A stretch of 7,510 bases of DNA, taken from positions 1-7,510 of the forward strand of contig JAHJXD010000066.1 in NCBI GenBank assembly GCA_018827685.1, read 5' to 3'. How positions within the stretch are numbered: position 1 is the stretch's first letter; every line of letters begins with the position of its first letter. This stretch comes from Patescibacteria group bacterium. GTDB taxonomy: Bacteria > Patescibacteriota > Patescibacteriia > Patescibacteriales > GWC2-42-12. Both the position numbers and the translations under genes were made by a program. This document shows positions 1 through 5,360 of this stretch, one piece after another. The notes under the pieces were generated by a model. That model worked only from the letters and a program-made list of their open reading frames with translations. It had not been told where the DNA came from and did not search any database.

Positions 1-79
1 CCAGTCTGCGATCTTCGTATCTGACTACTTGGACAGTTGTTGCCTTAGAGGAAGTTTTAGTTGTGCGAATATGGTGCAT
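1..79 (-). CDS. Transposase N-terminus (IS1634/IS4-like), partial
   Basis: An ATG at 79-77 opens a frame that runs off the left edge of the window after 26 codons. The peptide starts MHHI and continues RTTKTSSKATTVQVVRYED. This resembles the usual N-terminus of IS1634/IS4-superfamily DDE transposases, which often start like 'M-x-I-R-x-T-K-T' followed by a 'VQVVRYxx(R/G)' strand. The catalytic DDE residues lie outside the window, so the assignment rests only on this short N-terminal match and on context: the gene sits just beyond the abrupt end of hisS, with its own promoter and a hairpin over the start region. If right, it encodes the enzyme that cuts and inserts the element's DNA. The family call is from memory of such sequences. 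A different gene with a chance-like start is possible but less likely. Confidence 0.62.
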   Translation of the reverse strand, partial: MHHIRTTKTSSKATTVQVVRYEDRRL

Positions 80-100
80 AAGGGCGTTATTACTACCCTT
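80..100 (-). repeat. Hairpin immediately upstream of transposase ATG
   Basis: AAGGG and CCCTT arms (100-96 and 84-80), extended by one G-U pair on the minus-strand RNA, surround a 9-nt loop and end directly at the transposase start codon. The 5' arm AAGGG is also the only Shine-Dalgarno-like sequence there. Transcripts from the proposed promoter would start inside the 5' arm and could not fold it, whereas read-through transcripts from hisS could. Confidence 0.4.
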
Positions 101-129
101 AGTATGACAAAATTTATTTTTTTAGACAA
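101..129 (-). promoter_or_regulatory. Putative transposase promoter
   Basis: On the minus strand TTGTCT (129-124) and CATACT (106-101) are separated by exactly 17 nt, a sigma70-like arrangement with four of six consensus matches in each box. Start of transcription would fall near 94-95, about 15 nt before the transposase ATG, leaving no room for a good ribosome binding site. Confidence 0.4.
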
Positions 130-181
130 TTTTTATTATATTTTAGCTAAATTATTTTTTAAATTTTAACAGTGGTACAAG

Positions 182-1294
182 TCAGGACATTGTTACAATT
201 TCAAGGGGTACTGATGGATCGTTGATAAAAGGAACAATAAGAACCTTGGTTAAAGTGGAAGGACCAGCTTTAACAATTCCAATATCTTTAAGTTGAAAAA
301 AAAGTCTTGTTAATCCGATAGAGATACCCACTCCAGGAAGCTTTCTATCGGTATACTTTTCAGCCAAGTTATCATACCTCCCGCCGGAGCAAATTGAACC
401 GATTTCTGGATGATTGGTAAGCGTTGTCTCGTAAACCGTGCCGGTATAGTAATCCAAGCCTCGCGCGATTGATAAATCAATGTCATAAAAATTCTGGGGC
501 ATGCCCAATATTTTAAGACAACGGACAACTTCTTCCAATTCGGAAACTCCGGTCTGAAAAACTTTATTGGCAATGTTGAGCCCGCGGAGCTGGTTGGTTA
601 TCTCTGCCGGCGAACCTTTGATCGCCAAAAATTCGAAAATCCGGGTAATGGTTTCATTAGTAACACCGATTTCAATAAGCGACCTTCGTGCTTCTTGCTC
701 GCCTATTTTTTCAATCTTGTCGATCGCCCGCATAACTTCAACTGCTAATTTCTCGGCACCCAAAAAAACCAAAAGACCGGTGATCAGTTTTATGTTGTTG
801 ATGCGAACGACAAAAGCGCCAAAATCAAGTCTGCGAAAAACATCATAAATGACGCGGGGTATTTCAGCGTCGTTCATAAGATTTAAGACGCCATCGCCTA
901 CGACATCGATATCGCACTGGTAAAACTCGCGAAATCTGCCCCTTTGCGGACTTTCTCCGCGATATACCTTGCCAATATGGTAGCAACGAAACGGAAACGC
1001 CAATTCATTCGCGTGTTCGCTCACATACCTTGCGAGTGGAACCGTCAAATCAAACCGTAAAGTCAAATTGTTTTCGCCTTTTGTAAAACGGTAAATTTGC
1101 TTTTCTGTTTCCCCTCCGGCCTTAGCGAGCAATACTTCGGCCCTCTCAATTACTGGCGTATCTATTGAAGTAAATCCGTAAAGTTCGTAAACCTCTCTAA
1201 TTTGAGCCATCATCCTATCAAAAATAATCTGCTCGGCTGGTAAAAGTTCCATGAAACCTGGCAGAACCTTAGTGTTTATTAAAATTTCTTTCAT
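182..1294 (-). CDS. hisS: Histidine--tRNA ligase, C-terminally truncated
   Basis: Class II histidyl-tRNA synthetase, which attaches histidine to tRNA-His in the cytoplasm. Visible landmarks: N-terminal LPGFMELLP (about 11-19, motif 1 region), motif 2 with RGESPQRGRFREFYQ (112-126), the HisRS-specific ARGLDYYTG (278-286), SGGRYDNL (303-310) and motif 3 PGVGISIGLTRL (320-331). The catalytic core is intact. The C-terminal anticodon-binding domain has only begun (KVLIVPF, 350-356) when TGA follows residue 370; bacterial HisRS is normally about 420-430 residues, so some 50-60 residues are missing. No frame continuing the domain is seen in the next 180 bp; instead a transposase start appears, so insertion of a mobile element is the likely cause. 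ATG 1294 is preceded at 7 nt by AAGGAAGAG (1302-1310), the best ribosome binding site in the window. Whether the truncated enzyme works is unknown. Confidence 0.93.
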   Translation of the reverse strand: MKEILINTKVLPGFMELLPAEQIIFDRMMAQIREVYELYGFTSIDTPVIERAEVLLAKAGGETEKQIYRFTKGENNLTLRFDLTVPLARYVSEHANELAFPFRCYHIGKVYRGESPQRGRFREFYQCDIDVVGDGVLNLMNDAEIPRVIYDVFRRLDFGAFVVRINNIKLITGLLVFLGAEKLAVEVMRAIDKIEKIGEQEARRSLIEIGVTNETITRIFEFLAIKGSPAEITNQLRGLNIANKVFQTGVSELEEVVRCLKILGMPQNFYDIDLSIARGLDYYTGTVYETTLTNHPEIGSICSGGRYDNLAEKYTDRKLPGVGISIGLTRLFFQLKDIGIVKAGPSTLTKVLIVPFINDPSVPLEIVTMS

Positions 1295-1301
1295 TTGTTT
1301 T

Positions 1302-1310
1302 CTCTTCCTT
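1302..1310 (-). promoter_or_regulatory. Shine-Dalgarno site of hisS
   Basis: AAGGAAGAG on the minus strand, 7 nt before ATG 1294, fixes the hisS start. Most other genes here have no comparable site. Confidence 0.7.
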
Positions 1311-1358
1311 GTTTTGGATTGATAAATAATGTATATCTCTTTAATACACTTCCAGATG

Positions 1359-1412
1359 CAGAATAGTTTTAATTTATATCTTTACAAAAAACATAAATCA
1401 AAAACTATTCTG
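1359..1412. repeat. 12-bp perfect inverted repeat upstream of hisS
   Basis: CAGAATAGTTTT at 1359-1370 and its exact reverse complement at 1401-1412, with 30 bp between. A further ATTTAT/ATAAAT pair (1372-1377, 1393-1398) would extend the stem to 18 bp with a small internal bulge and a 15-nt loop. The arm centres are 42 bp apart. It could be a paired protein-binding site around the hisS promoter, an RNA hairpin in transcripts coming through from the tRNA gene, or a remnant of a small palindromic element. Confidence 0.7.
1373..1401 (-). promoter_or_regulatory. Putative hisS promoter
   Basis: On the minus strand TTGATT (1401-1396) and TATAAA (1378-1373) lie 17 nt apart. Transcription would start near 1366, giving a leader of about 70 nt before hisS. 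The promoter sits almost entirely inside the 12-bp inverted repeat at 1359-1412. Confidence 0.45.
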
Positions 1413-1439
1413 TTAAGTACCCTAAATTACGAAATGCGT

Positions 1440-1469
1440 AAAAACTCCGCTCCAGCATCGCCGTGCGGA
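1440..1469 (-). terminator. Terminator-like hairpin downstream of tRNA-Pro
   Basis: On the minus strand TCCGC (1469-1465) pairs with GCGGA (1450-1446); inside it CGGC and GCTG form a second short stem around a GAT loop. One G then five T (1444-1440) follow. This would end the tRNA transcript about 60 nt beyond the mature 3' end, before the hisS promoter. The stem is short, so termination may be partial. Confidence 0.45.
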
Positions 1470-1529
1470 ATAAACTCCGGCGGGGCGAGCGAGCAAACAA
1501 ATGCTCCTCAATTTTCAAAATGTCTGAAT

Positions 1530-1603
1530 TGGTCGGGGTGCGCGGAATCGGACCGCGGCTACAAGCACCCCATGCTCGCGTACTACCACTATACTACGCC
1601 CCG
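1530..1603 (-). tRNA. tRNA-Pro (anticodon GGG)
   Basis: A 74-nt cloverleaf with CCA encoded (1532-1530). Acceptor CGGGGCG pairs with CACCCCG except for a C6-A67 mismatch; C1-G72 with A73 is the usual bacterial tRNA-Pro signature. The D arm has A14, G15, G18 and G19; the anticodon stem CGAGC/GCTTG (one G-U) holds loop ATGGGGT with anticodon GGG and G37, the normal TrmD methylation site. Variable loop TAGC, T stem CGCGG/CCGCG, T loop TCCGATT. It reads proline codons CCC and CCU. Oddities are the acceptor mismatch and C in place of the near-universal U at position 55. All other tertiary partners (U8-A14, G15-C48, G19-C56) are in place, so I judge it functional. Confidence 0.92.
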
Positions 1604-1614
1604 AAAAAGAGAAA

Positions 1615-1642
1615 AATTTAATCAGTCCCTTGAAACCGCCAA
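1615..1642 (-). promoter_or_regulatory. Putative tRNA-Pro promoter
   Basis: TTGGCG (1642-1637) and TAAATT (1620-1615) on the minus strand, 16 nt apart, four consensus matches each. Transcription would start around 1608, leaving a leader of roughly 5 nt before the mature tRNA. Weak on its own; supported by the terminator just upstream, which isolates the tRNA from ndk. Confidence 0.35.
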
Positions 1643-1724
1643 ATTAAAAAACCGCCTGAGTTTAGAAGCGGCTTTTTAATATTTTAATTTATTTTTTATC
1701 TAACGGGACTGTCGCCTCTAAACT
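1623..1724 (-). other. Foldable ndk-tRNA spacer with mutually exclusive pairings
   Basis: In the minus-strand RNA, 1724-1711 can pair with 1672-1659 over 12 consecutive pairs (one G-U), then a mismatch and one more pair. This overlaps the 5' arm of the terminator, so the two folds exclude each other. A second helix, 1711-1705 with 1629-1623 (CAGTCCC/GGGACTG), can enclose the terminator or combine with the first helix as a pseudoknot. AAACCGCC occurs twice (1633-1640, 1649-1656). No known RNA family is recognised. Confidence 0.35.
1646..1677 (-). terminator. Intrinsic terminator after ndk
   Basis: Minus-strand RNA: AAAAAGCCGC (1677-1668), a 12-nt loop, then GCGGTTTTTT (1655-1646). Ten pairs form including one G-U, with a run of six U. 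It lies 118 nt after the ndk stop and 43 nt before tRNA-Pro, so it should end the receiver-ndk transcript. The + strand version also has a U run, but no gene reads toward it. Its 5' arm and loop can pair instead with 1711-1724. Confidence 0.7.
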
Positions 1725-1795
1725 AATAACAATAATGCCATTAATAATAAGAGTTTACTTAGTGCTTAAATGCATAAATGCTTTTTTTATCAAAA

Positions 1796-2407
1796 CTACT
1801 CTTTAAAACCATCTAAGTTAACATCGTATAAAATCTGCTCTTGAATTAATCTGTAATTACGCAACTCGTCTTTCTTAAACCAAATTTTAATTTCTTTTTC
1901 CGCTTCTTCAATGGTTCCGGAAGCATGAATTAAATTTCTAACACTTCTTTGATCTAAATCAGCTATAGCGTAAGAATCAAGCGTTAAATCTCCTCTAATA
2001 GTCCCGACATCAGATGTTAAGGGTTCAGTGCTTCCGGTAATTTTTCTGACCAAGCCGACCGCGCCATTACCCTGCCAAATCATAGCGATAACAGGTCCGG
2101 AGCTTAAATATTTGGCATTAGCCATCATCACCGCTCTGCCGTTTTCCATGTTATTGACATAAGGCGATTTCATGCCATTTTTTTCATAAGACGCCCGCGC
2201 CTTTCTGCCGACTTGTTCAAGCCAAGCGTCGCCTCCGACTTCATAATAATGTTGAATGATCATTGCTTCAGTAGGAATAACCATTTTCAAAGATAGCAAT
2301 TTAAGTCCGGTTCTTTCATAACGGCGAATAATTTCACCAATTAACGACCTTTGAATGCCATCAGGTTTTATTATAACCAATGTTTTCTCTTGTTTTGGAT
2401 GTTGCAT
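1796..2407 (-). CDS. ndk: Nucleoside diphosphate kinase, long insertion-bearing form
   Basis: Transfers the terminal phosphate from NTPs (usually ATP) to NDPs through a phosphohistidine, balancing cytoplasmic NTP and dNTP pools. At 203 residues it is about 60 longer than the usual 135-150. Landmarks: VIIKPDGIQR (11-20) with K14, RKITGSTEP (121-129), GTIRGDL (135-141) with R138, and the active-site NLIHASG (158-164) with H161 as the phosphorylated residue. The normal NxxHGSDS reads NLIHASGT here: His and Ser kept, Gly changed to Ala and Asp to Gly. Extra residues lie at about 60-100, between the HYYE and LSSGPV segments, at about 144-155, and in a C-terminal tail after 178. Similar enlarged forms are, to my knowledge, seen in CPR bacteria. 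It starts 36 nt after the receiver gene and has no clear Shine-Dalgarno site, so it is probably co-transcribed. Termination is at 1646-1677. Confidence 0.93.
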   Translation of the reverse strand: MQHPKQEKTLVIIKPDGIQRSLIGEIIRRYERTGLKLLSLKMVIPTEAMIIQHYYEVGGDAWLEQVGRKARASYEKNGMKSPYVNNMENGRAVMMANAKYLSSGPVIAMIWQGNGAVGLVRKITGSTEPLTSDVGTIRGDLTLDSYAIADLDQRSVRNLIHASGTIEEAEKEIKIWFKKDELRNYRLIQEQILYDVNLDGFKE

Positions 2408-2443
2408 AAATGTAAAATACTATTAAGAATTATTTGTATCTTT

Positions 2444-2830
2444 TTATTTTAGTATCTTTAAAGCTTGTTTTATTTTTTCACTAACTTGGCCTGGTGTCAA
2501 GCTGGCTTTTACTAAATAATCAAAAGCGCCCATGGCCTTGCCTTTTTCTTTATCTTCTTCAGTGCCTAAATTAGTTAACATAATTACCTGTATATTTTTT
2601 GTAGTTTTGTCTTTTTTTATTTGGTCTAAAACGGAAAATCCATCAAGTTGCGGTAAAATTACATCCAATATAATAATATCCGGCTTTTCTGTTTTAGCCA
2701 ATTCCAACCCAATACCGCCGTTATCAGCGACAAAAACCTCAAAACCTTCAGCTTCAAATCTTGTTTTATACATTGAATTGATCATATTATCATCTTCAAT
2801 GATTAAAATCTTTTTTCTATCTATATTCAT
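2444..2830 (-). CDS. Stand-alone response regulator receiver domain (CheY-like)
   Basis: A 128-residue phosphorylation-switch protein made only of a receiver domain; no DNA-binding or enzymatic output domain follows. Acidic pocket E12-D13-D14, phosphoacceptor D56 in ILDVILPQLDG, T86 in MLTNLG and K108 in LVKAS are all in the expected places, so it should accept phosphate from a histidine kinase. Single-domain receivers act by binding partners (as CheY or Spo0F do); the partner here is unknown. The only kinase in the window (6580-7510) is about 3.7 kb upstream and separated by three unrelated genes, so pairing is a guess. The start is set by an extended -10 promoter that places transcription start next to ATG 2830, so the message appears leaderless. 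ndk follows 36 nt later. Confidence 0.93.
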   Translation of the reverse strand: MNIDRKKILIIEDDNMINSMYKTRFEAEGFEVFVADNGGIGLELAKTEKPDIIILDVILPQLDGFSVLDQIKKDKTTKNIQVIMLTNLGTEEDKEKGKAMGAFDYLVKASLTPGQVSEKIKQALKILK

Positions 2831-2837
2831 ATTTGAA

Positions 2838-2867
2838 ATTATACCATATTTTATAATTTTTTTACAA
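2838..2867 (-). promoter_or_regulatory. Extended -10 promoter giving a leaderless message
   Basis: On the minus strand TTGTAA (2867-2862), 18 nt, then TGG-TATAAT (2846-2838), a perfect -10 with the TGn extension. Expected start is 2831-2832, directly beside ATG 2830. No Shine-Dalgarno site lies between the -10 box and the ATG. Confidence 0.72.
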
Positions 2868-2943
2868 ATTCAGCGGTTTCCAGATGTAATGTCTATAGTT
2901 GTTAAACAAATTTGTCGCTCCAATATGATAATGACCAAATATT

Positions 2944-3801
2944 TTATTTTATCTGAACATTCGCGCCGTTGCTTATCATTCTAACCGTACCATCCAGATC
3001 TGTCCTGAAAATTTCCGCGCCGATTCTTTCCAGCCGCTTAACAATTCTTAAACTTGGGTGTGCAAAATCATTATCTTTGCCTACCATAATTACGGCCAGC
3101 CTGGGCTTAACTTTATCTAAAAATTCTTGGCTTGATGAATACTTGGACCCGTGATGCCCGACTTTTAAAACATCTGCTCTTAAATCAGCGCCATGGACAA
3201 TTAAGTTTTTTTCCACCAACTCGCCTGCGTCGCCGGTCAATAAAAATTTATTTTGGCCATAAGTAAGCATAAGCACAATTGAACTTTGATTCAAGTCGTC
3301 CACGGTTTTATTCAATAAACTTTCATTAGGATATAATATTTCCATTTTTGCGCCTTGGTTTAAATTTATAATTTGTTGTTTATCAATAATAGTTATCGGC
3401 ACTTTCTTGTCACGCACCAGCTTTAACCATGCCAAATAATTAGGCGCGTTATGAATTACGCCTGTGTATAAAATTTTTTTTACCTGATATCTTTTTAAAA
3501 CATCTATTAAGCCGGTAACATGATCGTCGTGCGGATGTGTCAGAATCATTAAATCAATCTGCTTGTCCCACCAAGGCAGGTTTTCAGCCAAACGTTTAAT
3601 TATGGTCCTGTCCGGACCGCCATCTATTAAAATATTTTGCCCTGCCGGCGCTTTAATTAAAATCGCGTCACCCTGGCCCACGTCCAAAAAATCAATTTCC
3701 AAATTTTTCGGCGCGCGGCAATAAAGCCAAAACAAAAATACAGCGGCCAAACAAGCGACTATTCCTAAAATTAATAATATTTTATACAACTTAGATGACA
3801 T
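2944..3801 (-). CDS. ComEC-type metallo-beta-lactamase-fold hydrolase, separate gene
   Basis: A 285-residue protein with one N-terminal membrane segment (about 7-28) and a metallo-beta-lactamase fold like the C-terminal domain of ComEC/Rec2. Motifs in order: DVGQGDAILI (40-49), ILIDGG (57-62), metal-binding THPHDDH (88-94), LLTGDAG (187-193), VGHHGSKYSSS (214-224) and AHPS (247-250), then the usual FRTDLDGTV ending. All expected metal ligands are present. In ComEC this domain is thought to act as the nuclease that degrades one strand during DNA uptake; here it should sit on the outer face of the membrane if the helix runs in-out, which is inference. The gene starts 4 nt after the comEC stop with no good Shine-Dalgarno site, suggesting translational coupling. 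A stand-alone hydrolase with another substrate is possible, but adjacency favours a ComEC partner. No clear terminator follows. Confidence 0.9.
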   Translation of the reverse strand: MSSKLYKILLILGIVACLAAVFLFWLYCRAPKNLEIDFLDVGQGDAILIKAPAGQNILIDGGPDRTIIKRLAENLPWWDKQIDLMILTHPHDDHVTGLIDVLKRYQVKKILYTGVIHNAPNYLAWLKLVRDKKVPITIIDKQQIINLNQGAKMEILYPNESLLNKTVDDLNQSSIVLMLTYGQNKFLLTGDAGELVEKNLIVHGADLRADVLKVGHHGSKYSSSQEFLDKVKPRLAVIMVGKDNDFAHPSLRIVKRLERIGAEIFRTDLDGTVRMISNGANVQIK

Positions 3802-3805
3802 GAGT

Positions 3806-5359
3806 CTATGCTTTATTATCTATTCTTTGCTTTAACAACTTTGACTTTTGTAATTTTATAATTATAAAAATAACCATAAAATAATAAACCACTATCCAGC
3901 CAGACCATAAATAATTAACTTCCATATAACCATAAGGAATTTTTGCCGCATATTTAACCACGGCCAAAATATATTTAGTTAAAATTAAACTGGGCAAAAA
4001 AAATAAAAACGACAAACCCGGTAAAATCGCGCTTAATGGCAAAGCTATTAAAATTATAATAGTTAAAATCGGCACAGCCCATAATACGGCTAAATTAGCC
4101 AAAGGCGAAATTAAAGAAATTCGCGAAAAATTATAAACTAGCGCGGGCAAAGCAAAAACTTGAGCGGCCAAGGTAATGAGCAGAGCATCGCTTAAGCCTT
4201 TAAGTTGAGGCAATTTAATTTTTTGCCAAACTGCTTCCAAAATTGGATAAACATAAACTAAACCGGCTACAGCCAAAAAAGACAATTGAAAACCAACATC
4301 ATCGCGCAAAATTTTAGGGTTAATTAAGAGCATAATGGCAGCGGTTAAAACTAGCGAGTTGGTAATTTTATTAAGCCGTCCCAATTTTAACGCCCAAAGC
4401 ACTAAAAACCCCATCAGCCCGGCGCGTATGGCCGAGGCTGGCAAACCGACTAAAATAATATAAACGGATAAAAAAATTACGGTCGCGTAAAAAGCGCGCT
4501 TCCGATTTAAGCCTAAAGCTAAAAGCGCTGCCATGACTATAACCGCCAAAATACTAACATTAAAACCAGACACGGCCATAATATGAGTTAAGCCCACTTT
4601 TTGAAAATCATCGCGAATTTTTTGCTCTAAGCCTTTTTGTCCGCCGAAAACGATCGGCCGGGCTAAACTTGACTCAGGTTCGCCCAGCCCCATATCAATT
4701 AAGCCTGCTAAGCCGGCTTTAAATGAAAAAATTTTCGCATAAATATAATTTCCGCCACTGCCAGGAATAACTTTTAGACGCGGATAATAGCAAACCGAAT
4801 AAATATTATAGCGCGCCAAATAACGGTCATAGGCAAACCCGCGAAACACTTCGGGTTTTTCAAGTTTGCACTCTATTTCTAACTGATCCCCATATTTATA
4901 TTCCGGATAAAGGTTAGTTGTTGCCAAAATTTTTCCGGAAATTAGGCGGCCTGGCAATTGGTTAATCGCATTGACCGCGATTTCCAGCTTTTGACAGCTA
5001 TCTCTAATATCCGGCTCATTGGTTATAAAACCTCGCGCGATTACGGTTTGGTCATTATAATGCCAAATTTTATCCAGCGTGTTTTCAGGCAGGCTTAAGC
5101 CGTAGCGCCAAATGGAAAAAAATACTATAGCTATTGGTAATAAAAATAAACAGACTGGCCTAACTCCAGCCTTTTGGCTATAGCGCCAAAATAAAACGGT
5201 TAAACTTAAAAAAAATATTCCAGCGCCAAACCACTCTATGGTAAAATATAAAAATTTAACCGGTAAAAACGAAGCCAAAGCAATTCCGATTATAAAAGCC
5301 AAACAAGCAAATAAAAAAATTTTAGATTTAGCAATATCAATTCCTGCTTTAAATAACAT
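3806..5359 (-). CDS. comEC: ComEC/Rec2 membrane channel lacking the hydrolase domain
   Basis: Integral membrane protein of 517 residues expected to carry single-stranded DNA across the cytoplasmic membrane during natural transformation. N-terminal membrane segments at about 13-32, 40-58 and 69-85 are followed by a soluble OB-fold-like (DUF4131) region at about 95-200. The Competence domain spans about 230-500 with its conserved stretches: THIMAVSGFNVSILA (258-272, usually HLLAISGLH-like), GLPASAIRAGLMG (305-317), GFQLSFLAVAGL (356-367) and SPLANLAVLWAVP (418-430). Many ComEC proteins are 700-800 residues because they carry a C-terminal metallo-beta-lactamase domain; here that domain is the next gene, 4 nt downstream. 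ATG 5359 lies 1 nt after the prfB TGA, so translation is probably coupled to prfB. Genes for DNA-receptor and pilus proteins are not in view. Confidence 0.92.
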   Translation of the reverse strand: MLFKAGIDIAKSKIFLFACLAFIIGIALASFLPVKFLYFTIEWFGAGIFFLSLTVLFWRYSQKAGVRPVCLFLLPIAIVFFSIWRYGLSLPENTLDKIWHYNDQTVIARGFITNEPDIRDSCQKLEIAVNAINQLPGRLISGKILATTNLYPEYKYGDQLEIECKLEKPEVFRGFAYDRYLARYNIYSVCYYPRLKVIPGSGGNYIYAKIFSFKAGLAGLIDMGLGEPESSLARPIVFGGQKGLEQKIRDDFQKVGLTHIMAVSGFNVSILAVIVMAALLALGLNRKRAFYATVIFLSVYIILVGLPASAIRAGLMGFLVLWALKLGRLNKITNSLVLTAAIMLLINPKILRDDVGFQLSFLAVAGLVYVYPILEAVWQKIKLPQLKGLSDALLITLAAQVFALPALVYNFSRISLISPLANLAVLWAVPILTIIILIALPLSAILPGLSFLFFLPSLILTKYILAVVKYAAKIPYGYMEVNYLWSGWIVVYYFMVIFIIIKLQKSKLLKQRIDNKA

Positions 5360-5360
5360 A

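Larger units (their letters stand above)
1..181 (-). mobile_element. End of a probable insertion sequence interrupting hisS
   Basis: The hisS frame ends at 182 and is replaced by AT-rich non-coding DNA (about 105-170) followed by the transposase start at 79. I take this as the promoter-proximal end of an insertion sequence, oriented like hisS; the rest lies left of the window. The right boundary is placed approximately at the hisS stop. The terminal inverted repeat and target duplication cannot be identified because the other end is not visible; the sequence around 171-190 (AGTGGTACAAGTCAGGACA on the + strand) is the place to look for the terminal repeat. Confidence 0.5.

Noticed and set aside
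80..190. Simple frameshift in hisS with the C-terminal domain continuing in another frame
   Set aside because: All three minus-strand frames after 182 meet stops quickly and none resembles the HisRS anticodon-binding domain.
1295..1529. T-box or other leader riboswitch controlling hisS
   Set aside because: No T-box-like bulge, specifier loop or tRNA-binding sequence seen; the hairpins present are better explained as a terminator and an inverted repeat around a promoter.
1329..1679. 116-codon + strand frame across the hisS-tRNA-ndk spacer
   Set aside because: It runs antisense through the whole tRNA-Pro gene, two hairpins and a terminator, has no ribosome binding site and no recognisable domain; a chance open frame.
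1680..1795. tmRNA or another known structured RNA after ndk
   Set aside because: No tRNA-like ends, no tag reading frame and no family signature could be found; only short pairings.
2532..2984. 150-codon + strand frame opposite the receiver gene
   Set aside because: It is the shadow of a receiver gene whose every motif is intact on the minus strand, and it extends into a spacer without coding character.
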